64,000 nucleotides of DNA from Muribaculaceae bacterium Isolate-002 (NCI) (GTDB lineage Bacteria; Bacteroidota; Bacteroidia; Bacteroidales; Muribaculaceae), in assembly GCA_004102805.1 (NCBI GenBank), contig SCEG01000005.1:1-64000 (forward strand), read 5' to 3'. Below the pieces are notes generated by a model that saw nothing but the letters and a program-made list of their open reading frames with translations, was not told the origin of the DNA and searched no databases. This document shows, piece after piece, positions 8,714 to 17,385 of this stretch; the stretch's first letter is position 1; the number at the start of each line of letters is the position of its first letter. The translations under genes were made by a program, and so were the position numbers.

Positions 8714-10147
8714 TTATTGATTGCTGTCGGTTATGGTAATTGACTGAAGGTCAAACTGGCCGTTGTCGGCACGCAGGTCGAGATATTCTACATCGGAGTT
8801 TATCGCCACTTCGCCGACTGTGATGTCGGCAAACCTGTCGGTCGGGCCGTCAAGGGCGATTTCTCCGGTTATATCTGAGCCGTTGGCACTTAGATGAAAC
8901 TTTGTGTCGGCCGAGCGGGGTCTTATGCGGAACGTGATGTCATACCGTCCGTCGCCGGCGGCGTTGACACTGTAGCGTATCCAGTCATGGCGGCTGATTT
9001 CTGTGATATATCCGCCGTCGGCCACGACAGGCGCGTCGGCTCCGTTTTTATGATAGGCGTAATTCTCTCCGCCGTTGTTATAATTCACTGCATCGATCAC
9101 TAAGGAGGCGCCTCCGGCAGGCAGCATCGGCATTTCTCCGGCGGGTGTCCCCCAGTTGCGCACGGGGCGTATGGTGCCGTCGGCATTATATTCCAGCGGG
9201 TCGATGCAGACGCTGCGGAGCTCGTCGCGTCCCGAGGGATTGTTTACATGATAGAGTGCGTACCATTGCCCCTTGTATTCCACAATCGAGCCGTGGTTGG
9301 TGCCGCATCCGGTGGGGTAGACGTAGACCCCCTTGTCCTCCCACGGCCCCAGCGGAGAGTCAGACATGGCATAGCGCAGGCAATTGCCGTCGCTGCCGTG
9401 ATTGTCGCTGTGCGACAGATAATATTTGCCGTTGTATTTGTGCACCCAGGTGCCTTCGTGGAAGTCGACAAGACCCTGCATCGGCTGCATCTCGCCGTCG
9501 AGACGGGTCCAGTCGTCGCGACGCAGACGGCCGCCGGTGCATTGTCCGCCCCCTCCGTTATAGATATACGGCTGTCCGTCGTCGTCGACAAACACACATG
9601 GGTCGATCAGCGACGGAGCGCCCTCCACGTAGCCTGCCGTATGGAAATCCGACACGGGGCTGTCGCTCACGGCCACGCCCACGCGCCAGTCATGGCCGCC
9701 CCACGGCAGCGGTTCGTTGACATGTGGAAAATAGAAGTAATATTTGCCGTTTTCAGGATTGTAGGCGCAGTCGGGAGCCCACATCCATCCTTCGATGCCC
9801 CAGCCTGACTGGCGTTTCACATCGTCTGACGACAATATTTCGCCATGGTCGGTCCAGTTGACAAGGTCGTCGGTAGAGAACACATGGTAGCGGTCCATGC
9901 GGTCGCAGCCCTGCGGTGGCTCGAGGTCGTGGCTCGCGTAGATGTAGAGACGTCCGTCGGCCCATACATGACCGGAGGCATCGGCGGTATACATCGGGCC
10001 GATGCTGTCGGTGCCGTACATCGGCGATGGAAATTCAACGAAAAGAGGATTTTTCATCTCCATCGTGATCGGATACCTGATTTCATTGCCGGCCTGTGAG
10101 GCAACGGCCATGCAGCCGAAGGCCATTGTGATAATCGTTTTTTTCAT
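8714..10147 (-). CDS. GH43 glycosidase with C-terminal CBM6-like domain
   Basis: 477 residues from the ATG at 10147; a longer in-frame reading exists, but the signal peptide (MKKTIITMAFGCMAVASQAG) begins here. A five-bladed GH43 propeller fills about 30-375. The likely base is Asp56 in TADASGHVW, the pKa-modulating Asp is in SLIDPCVFVDD, and the acid Glu is in FHEGTWV. Residues from about 385 form a CBM6/35-type beta-sandwich (HDWIRYSVNAAG, RYDITFRIRP). GH43 enzymes act with inversion on arabinofuranosides, xylosides or galactans. This arrangement is typical of arabinofuranosidase/xylosidase members, but the substrate is inferred. It lies between the CBM6-like gene and the GH2-VCBS gene on the same strand. 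Confidence 0.88.
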   Translation of the reverse strand: MKKTIITMAFGCMAVASQAGNEIRYPITMEMKNPLFVEFPSPMYGTDSIGPMYTADASGHVWADGRLYIYASHDLEPPQGCDRMDRYHVFSTDDLVNWTDHGEILSSDDVKRQSGWGIEGWMWAPDCAYNPENGKYYFYFPHVNEPLPWGGHDWRVGVAVSDSPVSDFHTAGYVEGAPSLIDPCVFVDDDGQPYIYNGGGGQCTGGRLRRDDWTRLDGEMQPMQGLVDFHEGTWVHKYNGKYYLSHSDNHGSDGNCLRYAMSDSPLGPWEDKGVYVYPTGCGTNHGSIVEYKGQWYALYHVNNPSGRDELRSVCIDPLEYNADGTIRPVRNWGTPAGEMPMLPAGGASLVIDAVNYNNGGENYAYHKNGADAPVVADGGYITEISRHDWIRYSVNAAGDGRYDITFRIRPRSADTKFHLSANGSDITGEIALDGPTDRFADITVGEVAINSDVEYLDLRADNGQFDLQSITITDSNQ

Positions 10148-10316
10148 TGCAGATATAAGGTGATGATGGGTTCCGGTATTGCGGAGCGCAGCTGCGGCTC
10201 CGGTTGTAAAATTATCAATTCGACACGAATGTTTCAAACATGCTTGGTCAAAAAAATAGCACAATCGTATCGTATGAAGGTGTTTCCCGGGTTATGCGGC
10301 CCCCTGAGACAAAGAT

Positions 10317-10368
10317 GAAGGCAGGACGCTCCTTCGCGGAGAATTCTGCCTTCCGGCATCTTTGCCGG
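10317..10368. promoter_or_regulatory. Two adjacent hairpins in the 296-base gap upstream of GH43-CBM6
   Basis: The first hairpin has arms GAAGGCAG 10317-10324 and CTGCCTTC 10346-10353, with an inner CTCC/GGAG stem. The second pairs CCGGCA 10353-10358 with TGCCGG 10363-10368. No T-run follows either on the minus strand. They may be an mRNA-processing, stability or attenuation element between the CBM6-like gene and GH43-CBM6. No gene is seen in 10148-10443. Confidence 0.4.
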
Positions 10369-10443
10369 TGAAAATGATTGCTATGAGAGTTCTTGACAAC
10401 CGGCAAAGAAGTTTGCTGTATATTTTACATCAGTTTGCGGGCG

Positions 10444-12300
10444 TTATTTCACAATTACTTTGAATGATTTCACGCCGTCGGCGTTAATGGCGCGGAGCAG
10501 ATAGAAGCCGCGTGCCATTTCAATCGATGACTCACCCTCTACGGTGGCTGAAGCCACGCGCTGTCCGTTGAGCGAGTACACTTCAACGTTGGTGGCGATG
10601 TCGGCCACGACGATGATTTCACCTGTTGCAGTGAACACTTTCACGTTGTTGTCGGCTTTGTCTTTGGCTACAGAGTCGACTGAAGATGCTTCAACAGTGT
10701 CAAGGTAGATGTCGAATACATTGGCGCCGGCGCTGGTGTTGTAGGTCTGGTTGTAGACCATGAAGAGGCTGTGCTTGCCCGAAACGGGAGTCACGATTGT
10801 GCCGGCTGTTCTCTTGCGGGTGCCCCATGAGCCTGTTCCCTGCATGCGCACCTGGCAAATCGGTTCGTGGTCGGCGAGAATGTCGTCGAGGTTCTGGTCG
10901 AAGTCATCGTCGGTGTACATGAAGCCGGGGTCGAGGTCGATGTAGAATGAGAAGTTTGACTGTTCGATCGGACCTGCGTAGGCGGGTTCGCAAGCGTGGT
11001 TTACGATGATGCGCTTGTAAGAACCGTTGCCGAGGTCGATGCCGTCGCCGTTCTCGTCGTAGAATTCGATAACAGTACCGTTGCGGGTATAACCGATGTT
11101 GCCGGCTGATTCATACTGGCCTTTGCAGCGTACGGCGTAATGCCAGGGGTTGCCGTGACCGTCGGGGCAGTCGATAAATGTCATGTGGAATGCATCGGCC
11201 GAAGGCTCGACATCTTCAAGTATCACACCGCAGTCGGTTGCGATAGGCCATACGTTGTCTTTTACAAACTCAACGTAGCGGAGGTTGATGGAGCCGCCGA
11301 CCCATTTGCAGATTACTTTGTGGGTGCCGGTGATGGCGGACATATCTTTTGCGAGATTGATGAATACTTTGCCTTCGAGGTTGCGGCCTGCCCATACTGA
11401 TGTCAGCAAGTTGGATTTATTGACTTCGTCGAGATACACCTCGATGTAGTCGCTGAGGTTTTCGCTCCAGTGGGTAAGGCTGAGCACAATCTGCTTGTAG
11501 TCGCCGTTGCCGAAGTCGACATTGCCGAAGTCGGCCATGAAGCCGTTGCCTGTCCAGCCCCATGCATCGCCGTCGAGGCGTGCGTCGGGAAATTCGTCGG
11601 GGTTCATGGCTGTTGATTCGGCAGAGTTGATGCGCAATGAGATATCGCCGTAGCCTTCATACCGGTCGGGCGAAAGCAGGGCGATCATATCGTCGATTGA
11701 GGGATTGCCGTCATCGTCGAGATTGCGCACGAAGTCGGCGGGAACAAGTTCCTGCTCGTAGAAGTTGACCGAGCGGATGTTGCCGGCTCCGATAACGAAT
11801 GTCAGATACACATTCTGTTTGCCGGTCGGCTTGGTGAATTCAAGACCTTCTATTGCGGGGCCGTTGCTCCACTGCTCCTGAGGTATATTGCATGAGAAAT
11901 TGGTGGCGTATGTCACGAAGTTGTCATAGCCTCCGGTTTCGTTGAGGGCTATCTGGGTGAAGGGAACGGATGACTCGAAGTCAGGGCCGGCATGGAGTAT
12001 CGCCCAGCCATCGCAATACCATCCGTTGGCGAGCTCGATAGATGCCGCCTTGTAGTTGTCGCCGTCTGCGCCGAAATCGACTTCTCCGAGCTCCACTTTG
12101 GTGTCGACACCAGTCCAGCCGATATATCCGCTCACTACGTTGAAGTTGGCGCCACAGTCAAAAATTTTCACATCGGGATTGTTGTGATTCAGCGGAATCG
12201 AATGGCTGATCTTCGGGATATTCAGTTCTGCCGAGGCTACGTTGCTGCTCAGCATCATCAGGCCTGCGAGACCTGCGGTAATTAAAGTAAACTTTTTCAT
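10444..12300 (-). CDS. Secreted non-catalytic protein with three CBM6-like modules and a sorting tail
   Basis: 618 residues from the ATG at 12300, where a good signal peptide begins (MKKFTLITAGLAGLMMLSSN). No hydrolase motif is visible. Three beta-sandwich modules can be traced at about 35-195, 225-350 and 370-530. Each has the CBM6 pattern of a VDFG/IDLG strand, then a 'G-K/T-H-x-L/V-y-l' strand near the end (GKQNVYLTFV, GTHKVICKWV, GKHSLFMVYN). The last ~75 residues form a Por-type sorting tail (VYSLNGQRVAS ... SFKVIVK). It probably binds the target glycan on the cell surface or in the medium. A gap of 156 bases separates it from the GH2 gene upstream and 296 from GH43-CBM6 downstream. Calling the modules CBM6 rests on pattern only. 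Confidence 0.75.
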   Translation of the reverse strand: MKKFTLITAGLAGLMMLSSNVASAELNIPKISHSIPLNHNNPDVKIFDCGANFNVVSGYIGWTGVDTKVELGEVDFGADGDNYKAASIELANGWYCDGWAILHAGPDFESSVPFTQIALNETGGYDNFVTYATNFSCNIPQEQWSNGPAIEGLEFTKPTGKQNVYLTFVIGAGNIRSVNFYEQELVPADFVRNLDDDGNPSIDDMIALLSPDRYEGYGDISLRINSAESTAMNPDEFPDARLDGDAWGWTGNGFMADFGNVDFGNGDYKQIVLSLTHWSENLSDYIEVYLDEVNKSNLLTSVWAGRNLEGKVFINLAKDMSAITGTHKVICKWVGGSINLRYVEFVKDNVWPIATDCGVILEDVEPSADAFHMTFIDCPDGHGNPWHYAVRCKGQYESAGNIGYTRNGTVIEFYDENGDGIDLGNGSYKRIIVNHACEPAYAGPIEQSNFSFYIDLDPGFMYTDDDFDQNLDDILADHEPICQVRMQGTGSWGTRKRTAGTIVTPVSGKHSLFMVYNQTYNTSAGANVFDIYLDTVEASSVDSVAKDKADNNVKVFTATGEIIVVADIATNVEVYSLNGQRVASATVEGESSIEMARGFYLLRAINADGVKSFKVIVK

Positions 12301-12456
12301 ATTAAAAATAGATTGGTTAACGTTCACATGGTCGTGTTTAAGGTAAATTGTTTTTTTGTGGTATTATGTGACAACGCAAAAATAAGGCATCGCGGAGCCA
12401 AAGCCGCTTACACAGCGCTCAAAAAATGTAATTATCGGTGCAAATATATTATTCTG

Positions 12457-15366
12457 TCATTTTTTTGCCGGCTTTGACTTCACGGAGCACGAGCCTGAGA
12501 GCAATCCGGGGGAGCTGACTGTCACTCTGATGTCGCCGGGAGTGAATGTCGTGCGTGCCGCCACGCGCATCAGTCCGCCCTCGGCCTGTAGCTCGGTGTC
12601 GCCGGGAGAGTGGTAGCTGAGATCTTTTTCGGGTGTGACATAGAAGTTATACGATCCCTTGTAGGTGGCTTCGCCGTCAATGGCGAATGTCAGCATATTG
12701 TCGGCGTGCGGACACCGGTTGCCGTCGCGGTCAACAATCGTCGCGGTGATGATGAATGCGTCGGAGCCGTTGGCGAGCAACGGAAATTCCGATCCGTCGG
12801 GAAGGCTTGGTGCCGTGTAGCGCTCCACTGTTATTGCGTAAGGCTCGCCGGCCGAATGCACGCTCTCGCTGCACACTCTGTTGCCCGCTGCGTCGAGACC
12901 CACAGCCTCGAGCAGGCCGGGCTCCCATTCCACACCTTCCCACGTGCACCGCCGGGTGGCGGAGTCGGGGGTGACGGTGCCGATGCTGCGTCCGTTGAGA
13001 AGAAGTTCCACTTGCGGGCAGTTGCTCCATGCGTCGACAGTCTGTGTCCCCGAATAATTCCAATGGCTCTGCAGTGCCACGCCCGGACGCTTGTCAAACG
13101 GCACCCACAGCGCGTCGCGGTAAATGCGATATTTGAGCTTGGGGAAGCGGTTGGCATCCATGGCGCATGACCCGAGACTCTTCTGGTCACGCATGCCGTT
13201 GAGATAGATGGTATATCCTTCGCCGTAAGTTTCGGCAAGCATCCAGTCAATCCACCCGCAGGCGTGATTGTTGATGTCGTCGAGGTAGTTCTGCACGTAA
13301 TACTGTGAGAAAGCCTTCTCGTTGTCGTAGTCGAAGCGGGCTATGCACCAGCTCGGGTTGCCGCTCCAGTTGGTGCCGTAGACCTCGGCGTTGAGCGACG
13401 GATAGTCGGGGTGCTTCTCGTAGCGGTTGGTATAGCCGATGACGATAAGGTCGTCGGGGTTCCAGTGCTCGGGATAGCCGTCGCGGTTGAGTACCGGGCG
13501 CGGCGCTATGAAATCCCATCTGTCAACCTCCTGTTTGGTGTAGGAGGGCCAGTAGCGTTCGCCGTCCCAGGGCAGACCGTTGTTTGATTCCCACACTGCC
13601 ACGCATGGGTGGTTGCGGTAGGCTATGATAAGGTCACGGTCATATTCGCGCTTGTAGGTCAGAGCCGGCTCGTCTTTGAGCGCCCACTCGTTGTCGCCGC
13701 TGTTGACTATGAGCACCACGCCGTATTCGTCGCAGGCTCGGAAGGCGTCGGGAAACGGTGCCTGGTGGCCGACACGCAGGGTGTTGCCGCCGCAGGCCGC
13801 GATGCGGGCCACATCCTGCCACTGGAATGCCTCGGGCAGGGCGGCGCCGAGTCCGGGATATATGTTGCGGTTTCCGAAGCCGCGGAGTATGCACAGCTCG
13901 CCGTTGACGTAGCAATGGTTTTTATCCCACGTGATGGTGCGGATGCCCATTCGTTCGGTGCGTGTGTCGGTGGTCTTTCCGTCGACTTTTACCTTATAGG
14001 TCACGTCATAGAGATATGGCGTGCCGGAGCAGCCAACGGGATACCACAGCGTGGGGTCGGCGATGGTGTCGGTGTGGTCGAATGTCGTGGTCGAGCGCGG
14101 GCCTATGATGCTCCGGTCGGTGCGGCTGAGCACACACCGGCCGTCGGCGTCGGTGACCCTGGTTTCAAGTTCGGCTCTGACAGGCCGTTCGCCGGAGTTG
14201 GCGACATTGGTCAGCATTCTTACCACGGCGTGGTCGCTGTCGGCCGACAGTGTGCCGTGATATGTGCCCCATTGGTTATGGGGTGAAAAGCAGTTGCTCG
14301 GGATGTAGACCTGATCGGTCACATGCATCATCACCTTGCCTACGATGCCGCCCATCGCCTGTCCGAAACCCTCGTTTTCGGCAAATCCGGGATAGGTGAA
14401 AAATGTGTCGCGGCAATTGGATACACGCACCGCCACGGTGTTCTTTTTGCCGCAGACGATATATGGCGTAATGTCGACCTCAAACGGTATCGAGCTGCCC
14501 ACATGCGTCACGGGCGCAGGCTGCGCGACAGCGCTGTTGCCTTTCATGGGAGTGCCGTTGACATAGACGGCCATGCCGATATTGACGCCGTAGAAATGCA
14601 GCGTGACACGTTTACCCTTGTAGGAACGCGGTATGTCGAGACTCTTGCGATACCACACCTCGCCGCGCCAGCAGCGTTCGCCGGTCGAGGCGTTGAGGAA
14701 GGTGTCGAATTCATTGAAGCAGTGCGGTATGCCGACTTCCTCCCATTGGCTGTCGTCATAGCCCGGAGCGCTCATCACGGTGTCAGACACAGCGACGGAA
14801 GGCGGCATCACCTCGAATTCGGCCAGCGCGCCTCTGACGCTGTTGCCCTGCGCGTCGGTCAGATCTCCGATTTCCACGGTGGCGTATCTGAACCGTGTGT
14901 CGACAGGTATGGTGAATGCCGTTGCCACGGTGCGCTGGAAAAAGCCGACCGTATTCTCTATTTCAGCTATATCGTTCTCTTTTACGAGACTGAAGCAGTC
15001 GGCAAGAGTGACATCGCCGGAGCGTAGCGGATTGCGGTTGTCGTCGTAGAGCGTATAGGTCAGGTTGCCGCCGTAGATGCTGTCGCCGGCAAATGTGAGC
15101 GTAAGCCTGTCGATGGCATGAACCCCGAGCAGGTCGGCGCTGATTGACGATGCGGCGCCTACGTCGGCCGATGTGTCGCGTTTGTCGTCGTTGATGCTGA
15201 AGCTGACGTAGCCGTCGACGGTGACAGTGCCGTACCTGAGCAGGTTTTCTGCGCCGTCGACAATTTTTGTGAAGCGCCACGGAGTGTTGCCGATATTGAT
15301 CGACTCACGGGCGGTGGCCGGCAGAAGCGCGGCCGCTGACAGTAATATGGTGGCGATGCGTTTCAT
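12457..15366 (-). CDS. GH2-family protein with an N-terminal insertion and no canonical acid/base motif
   Basis: 969 residues with signal peptide (MKRIATILLSAAALLPATA). The GH2 start (NTPWRF, about residue 28) is separated from its usual continuation (YDDSQWEEVGIPH, about 205) by an inserted beta-rich domain of roughly 165 residues. The sugar-binding, Ig-like and barrel domains follow, then DUF4982/GH2-C5-like sandwiches to the end. The strand that normally reads W-S-x-x-N-E reads WESNNG (residues 592-597), so Gly occupies the usual acid/base Glu position. Glu661 in LNAEVYG matches the nucleophile. It may use another acid (Glu593 is adjacent), act on a substrate with a good leaving group, or be a binding protein. 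It lies 12 bases downstream of the VCBS gene, so it is cotranscribed with it. Confidence 0.82.
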   Translation of the reverse strand: MKRIATILLSAAALLPATARESINIGNTPWRFTKIVDGAENLLRYGTVTVDGYVSFSINDDKRDTSADVGAASSISADLLGVHAIDRLTLTFAGDSIYGGNLTYTLYDDNRNPLRSGDVTLADCFSLVKENDIAEIENTVGFFQRTVATAFTIPVDTRFRYATVEIGDLTDAQGNSVRGALAEFEVMPPSVAVSDTVMSAPGYDDSQWEEVGIPHCFNEFDTFLNASTGERCWRGEVWYRKSLDIPRSYKGKRVTLHFYGVNIGMAVYVNGTPMKGNSAVAQPAPVTHVGSSIPFEVDITPYIVCGKKNTVAVRVSNCRDTFFTYPGFAENEGFGQAMGGIVGKVMMHVTDQVYIPSNCFSPHNQWGTYHGTLSADSDHAVVRMLTNVANSGERPVRAELETRVTDADGRCVLSRTDRSIIGPRSTTTFDHTDTIADPTLWYPVGCSGTPYLYDVTYKVKVDGKTTDTRTERMGIRTITWDKNHCYVNGELCILRGFGNRNIYPGLGAALPEAFQWQDVARIAACGGNTLRVGHQAPFPDAFRACDEYGVVLIVNSGDNEWALKDEPALTYKREYDRDLIIAYRNHPCVAVWESNNGLPWDGERYWPSYTKQEVDRWDFIAPRPVLNRDGYPEHWNPDDLIVIGYTNRYEKHPDYPSLNAEVYGTNWSGNPSWCIARFDYDNEKAFSQYYVQNYLDDINNHACGWIDWMLAETYGEGYTIYLNGMRDQKSLGSCAMDANRFPKLKYRIYRDALWVPFDKRPGVALQSHWNYSGTQTVDAWSNCPQVELLLNGRSIGTVTPDSATRRCTWEGVEWEPGLLEAVGLDAAGNRVCSESVHSAGEPYAITVERYTAPSLPDGSEFPLLANGSDAFIITATIVDRDGNRCPHADNMLTFAIDGEATYKGSYNFYVTPEKDLSYHSPGDTELQAEGGLMRVAARTTFTPGDIRVTVSSPGLLSGSCSVKSKPAKK

Positions 15367-15378
15367 TGCTGCGGCGTC

Positions 15379-17358
15379 TTATCTTACGATTACTTTATGA
15401 GCCGATTTGTTGCCGGCGGTGTTTACAGTGACGATATAGACTCCGGCCGATGCCTCGACTGTAGCAGTCATGAAGTCAACGGTGACATTGGCGGTCATGA
15501 TGCCCGATGCGGTGTGCACGGTTGCAGTGGCGCCGTCGGGTGCGGTGATGTGTATCCGGCCTTCTCCTCCCTCTACGGTCACAGCCGCGTCGTCGGTGAC
15601 AATAGTGCCGACCCCGGCAATCTCTATTGCCGATGAGGCGAACTCGCCTCCCTGGTTGGCGGCGTCGATGGCCTGCACTCCCCATTGGTATGAGCCGTCA
15701 GAGGGTATTGCCATAGTGTGTTCGCAGCGGCGTAACGCTCCGTTGGTGGTGGCAACGCGGATGTATCCGGTGGCGATGTCGGCGGGAAGTGTCGACATTA
15801 TTTTTCCGGTGGCGGTGTCACGCAGATACAGGTTGTAGCGCAGTGCGGCGGCGGGTGTGGTGTCGTCGGCGGGTGCGTTCCATGAGAAAGTCACGGTGCC
15901 GGCGTCAGTGTCGGTCACGGCGTTGAGTCCGTCTGGCGCTGCGGGCGGGGTGTTGGCTTGCTGCCCTTTGTCGGCACCGGCGTTGAGCCACAGTTCGGTG
16001 CTGCAGCCGTTGCCGCAGTCGCCGTTGCACCAGCCCGAGAACCAGGCGTCAAGGTTACCGTCGCGGTTGACATCGACAAGATGGTGTGTGCCGTGGGTGA
16101 TGCGGCTGAAATGACCTTTCTTGCCGAATGCGTCGTCATAGTATGCTCCGTATGAGTCAAACTCAAAGTTGCCTTTATTGACATATATGAGTGTGGTGTG
16201 TTCGTGATTGCGGAAATGGCCTCCGACGAGTATGTCGGCAAGTCCGTCGTTATTGACGTCGCCGACAGCTATCTGTGTGCCGTCGCAGCCTTCGAACTGC
16301 TCTCTTGACAGCATCTCGAACTTCCGGTCACCCATGTTTTTGCATATATAGAAGTTTTTGCCGCCGTTGTTAAGATAGTGTCCGGCGAAAATCAGGTCGG
16401 CCAGACCGTCACCGTCAAGGTCGGCTACTGTCGATGTGCCGTTGGTGACGGGATAGAAGTGGTCGGCATGCTCGGTGAATGTGCCGTCGCCGTTGTTCCA
16501 ATAGATATAGATTTCCGATGTGCGGGTGGAGCCGTAGCCGGTGGTGAACAGGTCGAGCAGGCCGTCGCCGTCAATGTCTTCGAGCACTACGGAGCCGTCG
16601 GTGAGACCGTGGAACGGTGAGGTGCCGTCAAGCGGGTTGGCGACAAGTTCAAACGTACCGTCGCCGTTGTTGTGATACAGATAGACCGCGCGCTTTGCCT
16701 CCATAGGCTCGTCGGAGTCATAGCGTGCCGCCTCGTCAAATCCTTGCATCACGATGTCGGGATATCCGTCGTTGTCGTAGTCGCCAACCGAAATCCAGCT
16801 GTGCGGCTTGCCGCCGGTGTTACCGTTGTAGAGCGGGCGCAGTCCGTGACCGCTCACCTCCTGAAATGTCACTGCGCCGGTGCTTCCGGTGCTGACATTG
16901 CGGTAGAGGTGGGCTCCGATGAGGCTCAGGTCGGTGTCGGCGTCGCGCCAGCGGTAGCCGTAGTTATCGAGTCCGGCCACGAGCAGATCGATGCGGCCGT
17001 CGTTGTCGAAGTCAATCCATACCGGCGACGAGAAGGCTGTGCCTTTAAGCACTCCTTTTCCACCGCGGCGGAATGTGCCGTTGCCGTTGTTGTAATACAG
17101 GTTGACCTGCAGTGTGGAGTTGTTGATATGGGAATTGCGGTCGCTGTAGAAGAGGTCGGGATAACCGTCGTTGTTTACATCGCCCCACGCGGCGCCTGTG
17201 AACTGGGCGTGGTAGAACTGATACTGGGGGTTACCGGTAGAGGTCGATGATGTCACCGGCGATGCCGATTTTGTGAATTTGACGTTGTCGGCAGGAGATT
17301 GTGCCGTAGCGGCGGCTGCCGCCAGCATGACGGCTGTTGCCAGCAGGGTATGTTTCAT
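15379..17358 (-). CDS. Secreted FG-GAP/VCBS-repeat protein with Fn3 domain and sorting tail
   Basis: 659 residues; signal peptide MKHTLLATAVMLAAAAATAQ. FG-GAP/VCBS repeats run from about 45 to 460 (DVNNDGYPDLF, DFDNDGRIDLL, DYDNDGYPDIV, DLDGDGLADLI, DVNNDGLADIL), each with a D-x-D-x-D-G calcium-type loop, giving a seven-bladed propeller. An Fn3 domain follows at about 475-580 (TFSWNAPADD, QWGVQAID), then a tail ending GVYIVTVNTA ... HKVIVR. The whole protein matches the C-terminal half of the GH2-VCBS fusion at 4436-8689, without any catalytic domain. Likely a secreted or surface glycan- or protein-binding partner. It lies between GH43 and GH2 genes with gaps of 27 and 12 bases. Confidence 0.85.
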   Translation of the reverse strand: MKHTLLATAVMLAAAAATAQSPADNVKFTKSASPVTSSTSTGNPQYQFYHAQFTGAAWGDVNNDGYPDLFYSDRNSHINNSTLQVNLYYNNGNGTFRRGGKGVLKGTAFSSPVWIDFDNDGRIDLLVAGLDNYGYRWRDADTDLSLIGAHLYRNVSTGSTGAVTFQEVSGHGLRPLYNGNTGGKPHSWISVGDYDNDGYPDIVMQGFDEAARYDSDEPMEAKRAVYLYHNNGDGTFELVANPLDGTSPFHGLTDGSVVLEDIDGDGLLDLFTTGYGSTRTSEIYIYWNNGDGTFTEHADHFYPVTNGTSTVADLDGDGLADLIFAGHYLNNGGKNFYICKNMGDRKFEMLSREQFEGCDGTQIAVGDVNNDGLADILVGGHFRNHEHTTLIYVNKGNFEFDSYGAYYDDAFGKKGHFSRITHGTHHLVDVNRDGNLDAWFSGWCNGDCGNGCSTELWLNAGADKGQQANTPPAAPDGLNAVTDTDAGTVTFSWNAPADDTTPAAALRYNLYLRDTATGKIMSTLPADIATGYIRVATTNGALRRCEHTMAIPSDGSYQWGVQAIDAANQGGEFASSAIEIAGVGTIVTDDAAVTVEGGEGRIHITAPDGATATVHTASGIMTANVTVDFMTATVEASAGVYIVTVNTAGNKSAHKVIVR

Positions 17359-17385
17359 GGCTGTCAGATTTGTCAGTAGTGTAAT

